A stretch of DNA of 64,000 nt, from contig NC_088310.1 of assembly GCF_910592395.1 (NCBI RefSeq), positions 18,855,501 to 18,919,500 of the forward strand, in the 5' to 3' direction. Below the pieces are notes generated by a model. That model was not told the DNA's origin. It did no database searches and was given only the letters and a program-made list of their open reading frames with translations. Position 1 is the stretch's first letter. Every line of letters starts with the position of its first letter. Below are positions 1 through 11,600 of this stretch, one piece after another. Source of the DNA: Lineus longissimus. Its lineage: Eukaryota; Nemertea; Pilidiophora; Heteronemertea; Lineidae. A program made the translations under genes and the position numbers.

Positions 1-403
1 TCAACGAATACAGCTAATCTCGGTCGTATAAGGGCTTTTAATCCAATGAAAAAAAATCTTTCCTCCATCACCTGTACTACAGGGATAATCATGGGAGTGT
101 TTTGAATAATGTTGAATTACTTAAAAGTATGCACGTTTTGATTACATAGATTATACACGTATTGCCACAGGGGACCAGGGCTGAGGCTGTAACAATTAGG
201 CTTGGCAAGATTACGACGTTGATCAAGAATAATAATGGAATTCTTGATATGATTTATACTGAATTAAAGATTATGACACGAGGAATATATGCTAAATGCA
301 TTTGTCCACTCTTTGACCTCGACCTTGATATCCTTTTGTTGCTGTGACCTCGACCTTGTTATCCTTTTGTTGCTGTGACCTCACTGCTGACTTCATTTTT
401 CAG
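1..403 (+). other. GTF2A1 intron (partial)
   Basis: No convincing exon is seen. A short duplicated phrase, CTCGACCTTG...TCCTTTTGTTGCTGTGACCTC, occurs twice between about 318 and 380, just before the exon acceptor. Confidence 0.5.
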
Positions 404-491
404 AGCAATGCCGCTGCCGCTGCAGCAGTTGCATTACCTCCTGTTTATCAACAGCAGTTTCCTGCCGGTAGCATTACACTTCAACCAACAG
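404..491 (+). CDS. GTF2A1: GTF2A1 exon, Ala/Gln-rich linker
   Basis: The exon follows a pyrimidine-rich stretch ending CAG and closes at a GTAAGG donor. It reads SNAAAAAAVALPP then YQQQFPAG and leaves one base (phase 1) for the next exon. Low-complexity Ala and Gln runs are typical of the TFIIA alpha linker. The upstream phase cannot be checked because the previous exon is outside the window. Confidence 0.8.
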
Positions 492-3400
492 GTAAGGGTG
501 TGCGAGACGAAAGTGAAAGTGGATTTTGTATTGGTCTTTTTATATAAACTCCAAGTCCCGTACATTTAAATTCAAAAATGTAAAAGCTATTTGATGCAAT
601 ACCAACACGTAAGGGTGAGGTAGTTGAAAGTGAAAGTAAATTTTGTCAGATTATTCGATAAACTCAAAGTCCAATACGATCAAAAATTCAAAAGTTACGT
701 CAATTTTAAAAACGTGCTTGACGTTTTGGCGTGAATACCACAAAATCAATGGAATAGCTGATTTAAGAATTGATTATGGGATATTAAACCACCCTCGTTT
801 TACTTGAAACTTTGACCTGCCAGTTGACATCGCATCCGAAACACTGTGATGACATGTTTAAGCCAGTTGAAGGGGGCCAGTACATGTACAATACAATGCC
901 GATTTTGCCTGTAATCAGCCTATGTAAAGAGTAACAGACACACCTCAACCAACACAATGCATCATCACAATTTGTATGGCAAGCTCTTTTTTTCCGTACC
1001 TTGTATTTCCTTGTCACCCCTCAACCAACTCAACGTATCATCACAATCTGTATGGCAAGCTCTTTTTTTCCGTACCTTGTATTTCCTCGTCACCTGAGTT
1101 CTCCATTCCCATTCAGACCAAGGCACGTTCATTCTCCACCAAGCGCCATCTGGCACACACCAAGCCAACATGGTCGCCTCGAACACTCCGTTACAGACGA
1201 TACAAATGGGCACTCCAATCCAAGCGGGACAGATGAAAACTATACCTATCAAGGGGGTGAGAACCAATTTCAACTTGAGTCTTTCGTTACCTAAGTAGTT
1301 TATTGTGTGAGGATGTTTCCTAACCCGGACCTTACTGTAAACAAAAACCAGCAAATTTCAACTTGAGTATTTCGTTACCTGAGTAGTTTATTGTGTGAGG
1401 ATGTTTCCTAACCCGGACCTTACTGTAAACAAAAACCAGCAAATTTCAACTTGAGTCTTTCGTTTCCTAAGTAGTTTATTGTGTGAGGATGTTTCCTAAC
1501 CCGGACCTTACTGTAAACAAAAACCAGCAAATTTCAACTTGAGTCTTTCGTTTCCTAAGTAGTTTATTGTGTGAGGATGTTTCCTAACCCGGACCTTACT
1601 GTAAACAAAAACCAGCAAATCTGGCTTTTCAAACAGAATTTCACTTCATTCTTTTATCACTTTGCCCTGGCAGCTCACAGTCACATTGTCACAACCAATG
1701 TTTCTTTTTTAGGTCCCGACGACCCAAGGAATTATCCAATTGGATGGGGCCAATGACACCAGTTCCGAGGAGGATGACTTTGAAGAAGATGACAAGGATG
1801 ATGACGATGATGAACAGAATGACGAAGAAAATGATGGCCAAGGAGAAGAAGAGGTAATACTCATTGCTACAGAAAGGTCTTCTTCAATGGTCAGGGCTGG
1901 TCCTGACTTAAGAATTGAGGTCGGAAGTTGTTTTCAACATTCGTTTTTCCAACTGTTTTCCTGTTTCAGATGAGGACTTGCCTTGTCAATGTCTAAAATC
2001 TACTAATTTAGTCCAGAGCAAAGCCTCGATGGTGATATTAACACCTTCAGCGCCGAACCACGCAGATCTACGTGGTCCAAATCCCCCCTCTTTAAGCTGG
2101 TTATCGGAGTTTCATGGTCTTCATGTAAGAACTACGCCATCGCCATGGCGATGGCGATGGCTTAGTTCTTCCATTAAGTCCATGAAAGATAACGTCATGG
2201 CGATGGCTTAGTTCTTCACGAAGTCCATGAAAGAACTACGTCATCGCCATCTTCAGGACAAGGTAGGAAGGGGAATTTTTTGGGGGGTCGGGGATGTTGG
2301 AAAAGGGGTCATTTTGGTCATTTTTCAACCAAAAAATATTGATTCAAGAAGACTGTGTTGGAGAAGTTACTGCAAAAGACCTTATGCAGCCACCTCTTAT
2401 ACTTTTTTTCTTCTGGGGGTCTGAAAATGGGGTGTTTTGGGGTGAAACACCGGCGCTGAAGGTGTTAAATGATGGGTTAGACAAAAAAGGAAATCTTTGC
2501 CTCTGATTTGGGGATGTTGTGTAATCAGCATTGTCATATCTCATTGCTGTTTTGCATGTCTTTGTGGTTTTGAATCTTTGATCATATTGTCAATTGTCTT
2601 ATTTTCAGGAACCCTTGAATTCCGATGATGATATTAGTGAAGACAATCCTGCCGACCTGTTCGATACTGATAACGTAGTGGTATGCCAGTATGATAAAGT
2701 AAGTACAGTGTAACCTCCCATAGCGGACACCTCTCTATTAAGGACAACCTCTCTATTAAGGACCACCTCTCTATTAAGGACCACCTCTCTCTATTAAGGA
2801 CCACCTCTCTCTATTAAGGACCACCTCTCTCTATTAAGGACCACCTCTCTCTATTAAGGACCACCTCTCTCTATTAAGGACACTAGTTTTGGTCCAAAAT
2901 TGGTTGTTTCCATTCAATTTGACCTCTCTAAACAGGACACCTCTCTATTAAGGACACCACTTGTCAATCCCATGGGTATCCTCAATAGAGAGGTTCTACT
3001 GTATTAGCATTAAGCATTACCGCCAAATATTGCACTATACTAGTTGTTTGGCATGAATTGCAATAAAACACTTATCCATACTCTTTCTGAATTAAGTCTG
3101 TGAATACCAGGCCTTATAGTAAGAATATGCTCAGCTACTGTCGACAGGCTACAAGGATACCTGTTCTTGAGTGTCTTCACTGTCTTCATTCATTTCCGTT
3201 GAAGATGCTTAATTTGATGATATTGTCGTACAAATAAACGGAAAAGGCGGCTTTCACAATACGTTGATGTTCTCTATTCTAAACTCTTAAAAACACTTCT
3301 ATATTGGCCGTGATGGGCCGAAGACAACAATGTCTTCTAAACAACTCTTACTGATAAGATTGTGATATTAAGATACGTGTACTTGTACCAATCTCAGGAA

Positions 3401-3649
3401 GTGAAAAATAATGAGCTTTTCAAGACCAAGAAACATTTTCTGAGCCAATTATTTGCTTGCAAAACGAGTGGAAAGTGATTGTCTAATTCATATTCTGACA
3501 TGATCCTATTTAATTCATGAGACGTTCAATTATTCTTTCAGATAAACAGATGCAAAAATAAGTGGAAGTTTCATTTAAAAGACGGCATTATGAATCTCCG
3601 GGGAAAAGATTACGTGTTTCAGCGAGCGAATGGGGAAGCGGAATGGTGA
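404..3649 (+). CDS. GTF2A1: TFIIA alpha/beta precursor (GTF2A1), C-terminal five exons, partial at 5' end
   Basis: This is the large subunit precursor of general transcription factor TFIIA, which stabilises TBP on promoter DNA in the nucleus. Five exons in consistent phase are visible: 404-491, 1117-1256, 1713-1853, 2609-2698 and 3542-3649. All are bounded by AG and GT. The first two encode an Ala-rich and Gln-rich linker. The third encodes QLDG followed by NDTSSEED and a long Asp/Glu tract. The fourth ends in NVVVCQYDK and the fifth contains KWKFHLKDGIMNL and ends AEW before TGA. The acidic tract and C-terminal domain match the animal GTF2A1 pattern, in which the precursor is cut by taspase-1 into alpha and beta. 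The N-terminal four-helix-bundle exons must lie left of the window. Identity is certain for the last three exons. The two linker exons are placed by splice sites, phase and composition. Confidence 0.96.
946..1097. repeat. Two-copy 76-bp tandem duplication in GTF2A1 intron
   Basis: The phrase starting CAACCAAC and running through TATGGCAAGCTC to TCACC is present twice with period 76, with few differences. It lies just upstream of the acceptor of the exon at 1117. Confidence 0.8.
1117..1256 (+). CDS. GTF2A1: GTF2A1 exon, Gln-rich linker
   Basis: The acceptor is CATTCAG and the donor is GG|GTGAGA. The 140 bases plus the one carried in make 47 codons, reading DQGTFILHQAPSG and ending KTIPIKG. 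It is open only in the phase set by the flanking exons and leaves phase 0. Confidence 0.82.
1268..1619. repeat. 88-bp tandem repeat, four copies, in GTF2A1 intron
   Basis: The word TTTCAACTTGAG recurs at 1268, 1356, 1444 and 1532, giving an exact period of 88. The copies are nearly identical and fill most of the 456-base intron between the exons ending 1256 and starting 1713. Confidence 0.95.
1713..1853 (+). CDS. GTF2A1: GTF2A1 exon with taspase-1 motif and acidic tract
   Basis: The acceptor is TTTTTTAG and the donor GAG|GTAATA, giving 47 codons in phase 0. The motif QLDG is encoded at 1737-1748, followed by ANDTSSEEDD and a run rich in Asp and Glu. In vertebrate TFIIA the equivalent QVDG followed by TGDTSSEED is the taspase-1 recognition site, so processing is probably conserved here. 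Confidence 0.95.
2111..2250. repeat. GCCATC-rich palindrome and partial duplicates in GTF2A1 intron
   Basis: Around 2125-2172 the sequence reads AAGAACTACGCCATCGCC, centre CCATGG, then GGCGATGG and TTAGTTCTT. This is an almost perfect inverted repeat of about 45 bases. Shorter pieces of the same arms (ATGGCGATGGCTTAGTTCTT, AGTCCATGAAAG) recur twice up to about 2250. It would fold into a strong hairpin. Confidence 0.8.
2609..2698 (+). CDS. GTF2A1: GTF2A1 exon, start of TFIIA beta conserved domain
   Basis: The acceptor is TTTTCAG. The 30 codons read EPLNSDDDISED and end NVVVCQYDK, matching the family's conserved beta region. The donor is GTAAGTA, and an inverted-repeat element starts one base after that heptamer (2706). 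Confidence 0.97.
2706..3001. mobile_element. TA-flanked short inverted-repeat element (family M1) with internal expansion, at GTF2A1 5' splice site
   Basis: The element starts CAGTGTAACCTCCCATAGCG and ends AGAGAGGTTCTACTG, with TA on both sides (2704-2705 and 3002-3003). Its core phrase ACTAGTTTTGGTCC...TTTGACCTCTCTAA is shared with copies near 20.8, 59.0 and 62.4 kb. The other copies are about 163-177 bp. This one is longer because an ACCACCTCTCTCTATTAAGG-like phrase is tandemly expanded between about 2740 and 2882. There is no coding capacity, so it is a non-autonomous (MITE-like) element. Confidence 0.85.
3542..3649 (+). CDS. GTF2A1: GTF2A1 terminal coding exon
   Basis: The acceptor is TCTTTCAG. 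The 35 codons begin INRCKNKWKFHL and end NGEAEW before TGA at 3647-3649. This is the C-terminal beta-barrel segment that contacts TBP and DNA in the known TFIIA structure. Confidence 0.97.
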   Translation: MNRCKNKWKFHLKDGIMNLRGKDYVFQRANGEAEW

Positions 3650-4837
3650 ATCTGGCGTGATTTCGACAGCCCGAGGGGAGAATCAATCACAGCTATAAAC
3701 AGACATTGATTATTTATTATCATGAAAGTCAGTTGTATATATCATGACAATGGGCAAGAAAATCATTTCGAAGTTCAACTAACGCTATTTCAAAGAATTA
3801 TAGATGTGCTTCTTGTTATCAACTAGGTTGAACTTGGAAATGTTTTTCCCGACCTAACAGATGTCTAACTATTTTAATGTGATCAAAAATATGTTAAGGA
3901 TTAATCAGAAAATATCGTATGTTGTGGATTGTTATTGAAAAGGAAATGCGTATGGGTGGTTTGGTTTCTCATCTTACCACCAGGAGGACAGTTTCAGACG
4001 TTTTTTACTCAGGATTTCTTTTGAATGTTCACACGAAGGAGAATCTTATCGAAATTTGAATTTGGTATCTGATATGTATTTAATTGTAAGTCATGTTTGG
4101 AGGGATTTGAACACTTGAAAATCACATTTTGCATCTTTAGTCATCAAATTTCTGCATTTTGGATGTGAGGGAGTTTTATCTGGGGGCTTTCAATTACATG
4201 CATTTAGCCCTGAAATGTTAACTCCTCACACAATACCAGTTTGGATAAAATGACAGTATTTTAAGGTTCAAAAAGGCTTCAGGTCAGGGAATAGGGGGTT
4301 GGTATATCAAAATTTGTTGTTACTTTTGTTGTAGTTTGGGTGGTTTTGACTTTATAATAATTACGAGACTTGTACGTCGCAGACATTATCCCTGGATAAT
4401 TATCCCTGGATGTACATTTTCGTGTGTTCCACAGTGTGCTTACATGTATTTTCTTTTCATATTACTTTATAATTCAGTCAGTTACATGTATTATATAATT
4501 ATGGTGACTTGTTGATGTCTTCAAACATAGCCCTTTGTTGAGGGCAGTATGACTTTTTTCGCTGTCGAAGTGAGAATTCTGCAGTGTCAGTGTTTATACA
4601 AGTGGGGTAAAAAAAACTTTTAGACACCTTATGTTCAGGCCACAAGCGCAGGGCTGCCTACCCTTGCACACTTGGAGGAAATTTTACACATTGTCAGTTA
4701 CACTCCGACTCAAGGAGAAAGGTTGAAGAAATTATTCTAAAATCATCAGAAACCAGTGAATTTTACTTTCTGTTGCTGATTTACACTCTTTCCTTAGGTA
4801 GTTTTGTGTGGGACTCCTGAGGGTTGGGTTAAGATAT
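3650..4837 (+). other. Probable GTF2A1 3'UTR and flank
   Basis: There are no conserved coding exons after the TGA. I found no AATAAA between 3650 and 5681, so the transcript may run through the 64-bp repeat to the first AATAAA at 5682. This is inference only. Confidence 0.4.
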
Positions 4838-5345
4838 GAGAATTGTGAGAATAGGGCTTACACTTCCAGCATTAACTATATCCTACTGAAAAAAACAACC
4901 CGGGAATTATGAGAATAGGGCTTACACTTTCAGCATTAACTATATCCTACTGTAAAATACAACCCGGGAATCATGAGAATAGGGCTTACACTTTAACATT
5001 AACTATATCCTACTGTAAAATACAACCCGGGAATCATGAGAATAGGGCTTACACTTTCAACATTAACTTTATCCTACTGTAAAATACAACCCGGGAATCA
5101 TGAGAATGGGGGTTACACTTTCAACATTAACTATATCCTACTGTAAAATACAACCCGGGAATCATGAGAATAGGGCTTACACTTTCAACATTAACTATAT
5201 CCTACTGTAAAATACAACCCGGGAATCATGAGAATAGGGCTTACACTTTCAACATTAACTATATCCTACTGTAAAATACAACTCGGAAATCATGAGAATA
5301 GGGCTTACACTTTCAACATTAACTATATCCTACTGTAAAATACTT
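4838..5345. repeat. 64-bp tandem repeat, about eight copies
   Basis: The unit contains ATGAGAATAGGGCTTACACT, AACTATATCCTACTGTAAAA and TACAACCCGGGA, with period about 64 and occasional indels. The first and last copies are degenerate. It lies in the probable GTF2A1 3'UTR. Confidence 0.93.
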
Positions 5346-5690
5346 GTAAATTGTGTATTCAATGGATGTGTTGGTATTGTTGATTTGTCTTATATATATG
5401 TTACTGAGGAAATTTAGTTAAGTTGGAAACGGTCGATTTGAACAAATACCTTGATGCAAGTTGCAAGTTTAAATTTTGTGTTTGAAACCCTGGTCGTGAA
5501 AGGAAAACACTTGCAAAAGGTTGACATTTTACAGTAGTAGCCCCATTTGGCTGAGCATGGTATTTTGTGACTGTCTCTTTAAAAAATGTACTTTGTCTAT
5601 GTAAGTGTGAATGACTTAGTCATGCAAGTGGTATATTTTTGAAGAAGGAGACTTGCATGATGTGAGATGAAGTTTCAACTGAATAAATCA
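5346..5690. other. Spacer between the 64-bp repeat and the 150-bp array
   Basis: AT-rich sequence with no recognisable gene or repeat. It ends at an AATAAA (5682-5687), the first canonical polyadenylation hexamer downstream of GTF2A1. Confidence 0.4.
5682..5687 (+). terminator. Candidate polyadenylation signal for GTF2A1
   Basis: AATAAA at the left border of the 150-bp array. Other monomers carry AACAAATCAATT at the equivalent place, so the hexamer is specific to the border monomer. Use is unproven, and it would imply a 3'UTR of about 2 kb. Confidence 0.3.
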
Positions 5691-8600
5691 ATTATAAATA
5701 TATCAGAGTTGATTGAATAATTGACATGAATCGATTGTCTTTGTGAGTTCCTTTGCTTGGACTGACCCATGTCTTCTAAGGCTATAAAGCAGAGGACCCC
5801 CTGTGCTCGTGCCCCAGTGTTGTGATTCACACACATAAACAAATCAATTATAAATATATCAGAGTTGATTGAATAATTGAGATGAGTTGATTGTCTTTTT
5901 GAGTTTCTTTGCTTAGACTGACCCATGTCTTCTAAGGCTATAAAGCAGAGGACCCCCTGTGCTTGTGTCCCAGTGTTGTAATTTACAAGTGAAAGTGCTT
6001 GCCTGACACACATAAACAAATCAAAATATAAATATATCAGAGTTGATTGAATAATTGAGATGAGTTGATTGTCTTTTTGAGTTTCTTTGCTTAGACTGAC
6101 CCATGTCTTCTAAGGCTATAAAGCAGAGGACCCGCTGTGCTTGTGTCCCAGTGTTGTGATTCACACACATAAACAAATCAATTATAAATATATCAGAGTT
6201 GATTGAATAATTGAGATGATTTGATTGTCTTTGTGAGTTCCTTTGCTTGGACTGACCCATGTCTTCTAAGGCTATAAAGCAGAGGACCCCCTGTGCTTGT
6301 GCCCCAGTGTTGTGACACATAAACAAATCAATTATAAATATATCAGAGTTGATTGAATATTTGAGATGAGTTGATTGTCTTTGTGAGTTCCTTTGCTTGG
6401 ACTGACCCATGTCTTCTAAGGTTATAAAGCAGAGGACCCCCTGTGCTTGTGCCCCAGTGTTGTGACACATAAACAAATCAATTATAAATATATCAGAGTT
6501 GATTGAATAATTGAGATGATTTCATTGTCTTTGTGAGTTCCTTTGCTTGGACTGACCCATGTCTTCTAAGGCTATAAAGCAGAGGACCCTGTGCTTGTGT
6601 CCCAGTGTCCATCACCAGGTCCATCACTAGTAAATTTATGACCACACCACCTGGTCACTCCTTTATGCGACCAACACAGCCTTGGGTGGAATTAAACGGA
6701 AGGTCTCCAGCATGTGCTGTGACTGTGTGGTTGAGGATCCAGTCGGAGGGTATTACCAGGACAAAAGCATCACAAGAAATACTTTGCTTGGACTGACCCA
6801 TGTCTTCTAAGGCTTTGTGAGTTCCTTTGCTTCGAATGACCCATGTCTTCTAAGGCTATAAAGCAGAGGACCCCCTGTGCTTGTGCCCCAGTGTTGTGAC
6901 ACATCAACAAATCAATTATAAATATATCAGAGTTGATTGAATAATTGAGATGAGTTGATTGTCTTTTTGAGTTCCTTTGCTTGGACTGACCCATGTCTTC
7001 TAAGGCTATAAAGCAGAGGACCCCCTGTGCTTGTGTCCCAGTGTTGTGACACATAAACAAATCAATTATAAATATATCCGAGTTGATTGAATAATTGACA
7101 TGAGTTGATTGTCTTTTTGAGTTCCTTTGCTTCGACTGACCCATGTCTTCTAAGGTTATAAAGCAGAGGACCCTGTGCTTGTGTCCCAGTGTCCATCACC
7201 AGGTCCATCACTAGTAAATTAATGACCACACCACCTGGTCACTCCTTTATGCGACCAACACAGCCTTAGGTGGAATGAAACGGAAGGTCTCCAGTATGTG
7301 CTGTGACTGTGTGGTTGAGGATCCAGTCGAAGGGTATTACCAGGACAAAAACATAACAAGAAAGACTTTGCTTGGACTGACCCATGTCTTCTAAGGCTAC
7401 AAAGCAGAGGACCCCCTGTGCTTGTGTCCCAGTGTTGTGACACATAAACAAATCAATTATAAATATATCAGAGTTGATTAAATAATTGAGATGAGTTGAT
7501 TGTCTTTTTGAGTTCCTTTGCTTGGACTGACCCATGTCTTCTGAGGTTATAAAGCAGAGGACCCTGTGCTTGTGTCCCAGTGTCCATCACCAGGTCCATC
7601 ACTAGTAAATTTATGACCACACCACCTGGTCACTCCTTTATGAGACCAACACAGCCTCAGGTGGAATGAAACGGAAGGTATCCAGTATGTGCTGTGACTG
7701 TGTGGTTGAGGATCCAGTCGAAGGGTATTACCAGGACAAAAACATAACAAGAAAGACTTTGCTTGGACTGACCCATGTCTTCTAAGGCTACAAAGCAGAG
7801 GACCCCCTGTGCTTGTGTCCCAGTGTTGTGACACATAAACAAATCAATTATAAATATATCAGAGTTGATTGAATAATTGAGATGAGTTGATTGTCTTTTT
7901 GAGTTCCTTTGCTTGGACTGACCCATGTCTTCTAAGGCTATAAAGCAGAGGACCCCCTGTGCTTGTGCCCCAGTGTTGTGACACATAAACAAATCAATTA
8001 TAAATATATCAGAGTTGATTGAATAATTGAGATGAGTTGATTGTCTTTGTGAGTTCCTTTGCTTGGACTGACCCATGTCTTCTAAGGCTATAAAGCAGAG
8101 GACCCTGTGCTTGTGTCCCAGTGTCCATCACCAGGTCCATCACTAGTAAATTTATGACCACACCACCTGGTCACTCCTTTATGCGACCAACACAGCCTTA
8201 GGTGGAATTAAACGGAAGGTCTCCAGCATGTGCTGTGACTGTGTGGTTGAGGATCCAGTCGGAGGGTATTACCAGGACAAAAGCATCACAAGAAATACTT
8301 TGCTTGGACTGACCCATGTCTTCTAAGGCTTTGTGAGTTCCTTTGCTTCGAATGACCCATGTCTTCTAAGGCTATAAAGCAGAGGACCCCCTGTGCTTGT
8401 GCCCCAGTGTTGTGACACATCAACAAATCAATTATAAATATATCAGAGTTGATTGAATAATTGAGATGAGTTGATTGTCTTTTTGAGTTCCTTTGCTTGG
8501 ACTGACCCATGTCTTCTAAGGCTATAAAGCAGAGGACCCCATGTGCTTGTGTCCCAGTGTTGTGACCCATAAACAAATCAATTATAAATATATCAGAGTT

Positions 8601-11600
8601 GATTGAATAATTGAGATGATTTCATTGTCTTTGTGAGTTCCTTTGCTTGGACTGACCCATATCTTCTAAGGCTATAAAGCAGAGGACCCCCTGTGCTTGT
8701 GTCCCAGTGTTGTGACACATAAACAAATCAATTACAAATATATCAGAGTTCATTGAATAATTGAGATGAGTTGATTGTTTTTTTGAGTTCCTTTGCTTGG
8801 ACTGACCCATGTCTTCTAAGGCTATAAAGCAGAGGACCCTGTGCTTGTGTCCCAGTGTCCATCACCAGGTCCATCACTAGTAAATTTATGACCACACCAC
8901 CTGGTCACTCCTTTCTGCGACCAACACAGCCTTAGGTGGAATGAAACGGAAGGTCTCCAGTATGTGCTGTGACTGTGTGGTTGAGGATCCAGTCGAAGGG
9001 TATTACCAGGACAAAAACATAACAAGAAAGACTTTGCTTGGACTGACCCATGTCTTCTAAGGCTATAAAGCAGAGGACCCCCTGTGCTTGTGCCCCAGTG
9101 TTGTGACACATCAACAAATCAATTATAAATATATCAGAGTTGATTGAATAATTCACATGAGTTGATTGTCTTTGTGAGTTCCTTTGCTTGGACTGACCCA
9201 TGTCTTCTAAGGCTATAAAGCAGAGGACCCCCTGTGCCTGTGTCCCAGTGTTGTGACCCATAAACAAATCAATTATAAATATATCAGAGTTTGATTGAAT
9301 AATTGACTTGATTTCATTGTCTTTTTGAGTTCCTTTGCTTGGACTGACCCATGTCTTCTAAGGCTATAAAGCAGAGGACTCCCTGTGCTTGTGTCTCAGT
9401 GTTGTGACACACAAACAAATCAAGTATAAATATATCAGAGTTAATTGAATAATTGAGATGAGTTGATTGTCCTTGTGAGTTCCTTTGCTTGGACTGACCT
9501 ACGTCTTCTAAGGCTATAAAGCAGAGGACCCCCTGTGCTCGTGTCCCAGTGTTGTGACACATAAACAAATCAATTATAAATATATCAGAGTTGATTGAAT
9601 AATTGAGATGATTTGATTGTCTTATTGAGTTCCTTTGCTTGGACTGACCCATGTCTTCTAGGGCTATAAAGCAGAGGACCGCCCTGTGCTTGTGTCCCAG
9701 TGTTGTGACACATAAACAAATCAATTAAAAATATATCAGAGTTGATTGAATAATTGAGATGATTTGATTGGTTTTTTGAGTTCCTTTGCTTGGACTGACC
9801 CATATCTTCTAAGGCTATAAAGCAGAGGACCCCCTGTGCTTGTGTCCCAGTGTTGTGACACATCAACAAATCAATTATAAATATATCAGAGTTGATTGAA
9901 TAATTGAGATGAGTTGATTGTCTTTGTGAGTTCCTTTGCTTGGACTGACCCATGTCTTCTAAGGCGATAAAGCAGAGGACCCCCTGTGCTTGTGTCCCAG
10001 TGTTGTGACACATCAACAAATCAATTATAAATATATCAGAGTTGATTGAATAATTGACATGAGTTGATTGTCTTTTTGAGTTCCTTTGCTTGGACTGACC
10101 CATGTCTTCTAAGGCGATAAAGCAGAGGACCCCCTGTGCTTGTGTCCCAGTGTTGTGACACATAAACAAATCAATTATAAATATATCAGAGTTGATTGAA
10201 TAATTGAGATGAGTTGATTGTCTTTTTGAGTTCCTTTGCTTGGACTGACCCATGTCTTCTAAGGCTCTAAAGCGGAGGACTCCCTGTGCTTGTGTCCCAG
10301 TGTTGTGACACATAAACAAATCAATTATAAATATATCAGAGTTGATTGAATAATTGAGATGAGTTGATTGTCTTTTTGAGTTCCTTTGCTTGGACTGACC
10401 CATGTCTTCTAAGGCTATAAAGCAGAGGACCCTGTGCTTGTGTCCCAGTGTCCATCACCAGGTCCATCACTAGTAAATTTATGACCACACCACCTGGTCA
10501 CTCCTTTATGCGACCAACACAGCCTAAGGTGGAATGAAACGGAAGGTCTCCAGTATGTGCTGTGACTGTGTGGTTGAGGATCCAGTCGGAGGGTATTACC
10601 AGGACAAAAACATAACAAGAAAGACTTTGCTTGGACTGACCCATGTCTTCTAAGGCTATAAAGCAGAGGACCCCCTGTGCTTTTGTCCCAGTGTTGTGAC
10701 ACATAAACAAATCAATTATAAATATATCAGAGTTGATTGAATAATTGACATGAGTTGATTGTCTTTTTGAGTTCCTTTGCTTCGACTGACCCATGTCTTC
10801 TAAGGTTATAAAGCAGAGGACTCCCTGTGCTTGTGTCCCAGTGTTGTGACACATAAACAAATCAATTATAAATATATCAGAGTTGATTGAATAATTGAGA
10901 TGAGTTGATTGTATTTTTGAGTTCCTTTGCTTGGACTGACCCATGTCTTCTAAGGCTATAAAGCAGAGGACCCCCTGTGCTTGTGTCCCAGTGTTGTGAT
11001 TCACACACATAAACAAATCAATTATAAATATATCAGAGTTGATTGAATAATTGACATGAGTTGATTGTCTTTTTGAGTTCCTTTGCTTGGACTGACCCAT
11101 GTCTTCTAAGGCTATAAAGCAGAGGACCCCCTGTGCTTGTGTCCCAGTGTTGTGACACATAAACAAATCAATTATAAATATATCAGAGTTGATTGAATAA
11201 TTGACTTGATTTGATTGTCTTTTTGAGTTCCTTTGCTTGGACTGACCCATGTCTTCTAAGGCTATAAAGCAGAGGACCCTGTGCTTGTGTCCCAGTGTCC
11301 ATCACCAGGTCCATCACTAGTAAATTTATGACCACACCACCTGGTCACTCCTTTAAGCGACCAACACAGCCTTAGGTGGAATGAAACGGAAGGTCTCCAG
11401 TATGTGCTGTGACTGTGTAGTTCAGGATCCAGTCGGAGGATATTACCAGAACAAAAACATAACAAGAAAGACTTTGCTTGGACTGACCTATGTCTTCTAA
11501 GGCTATAAAGCGGAGGACTCCCTGTACTTGTGTCTCAGTGTTGTTACACATAAACAAATCAATTATAAATATATCAGAGTTGATTGAATAATTGAGATGA

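Noticed and set aside
965-1354. 129-codon minus frame over GTF2A1 exon 1117-1256
   Set aside because: Antisense shadow of a supported exon and of tandem repeat sequence.
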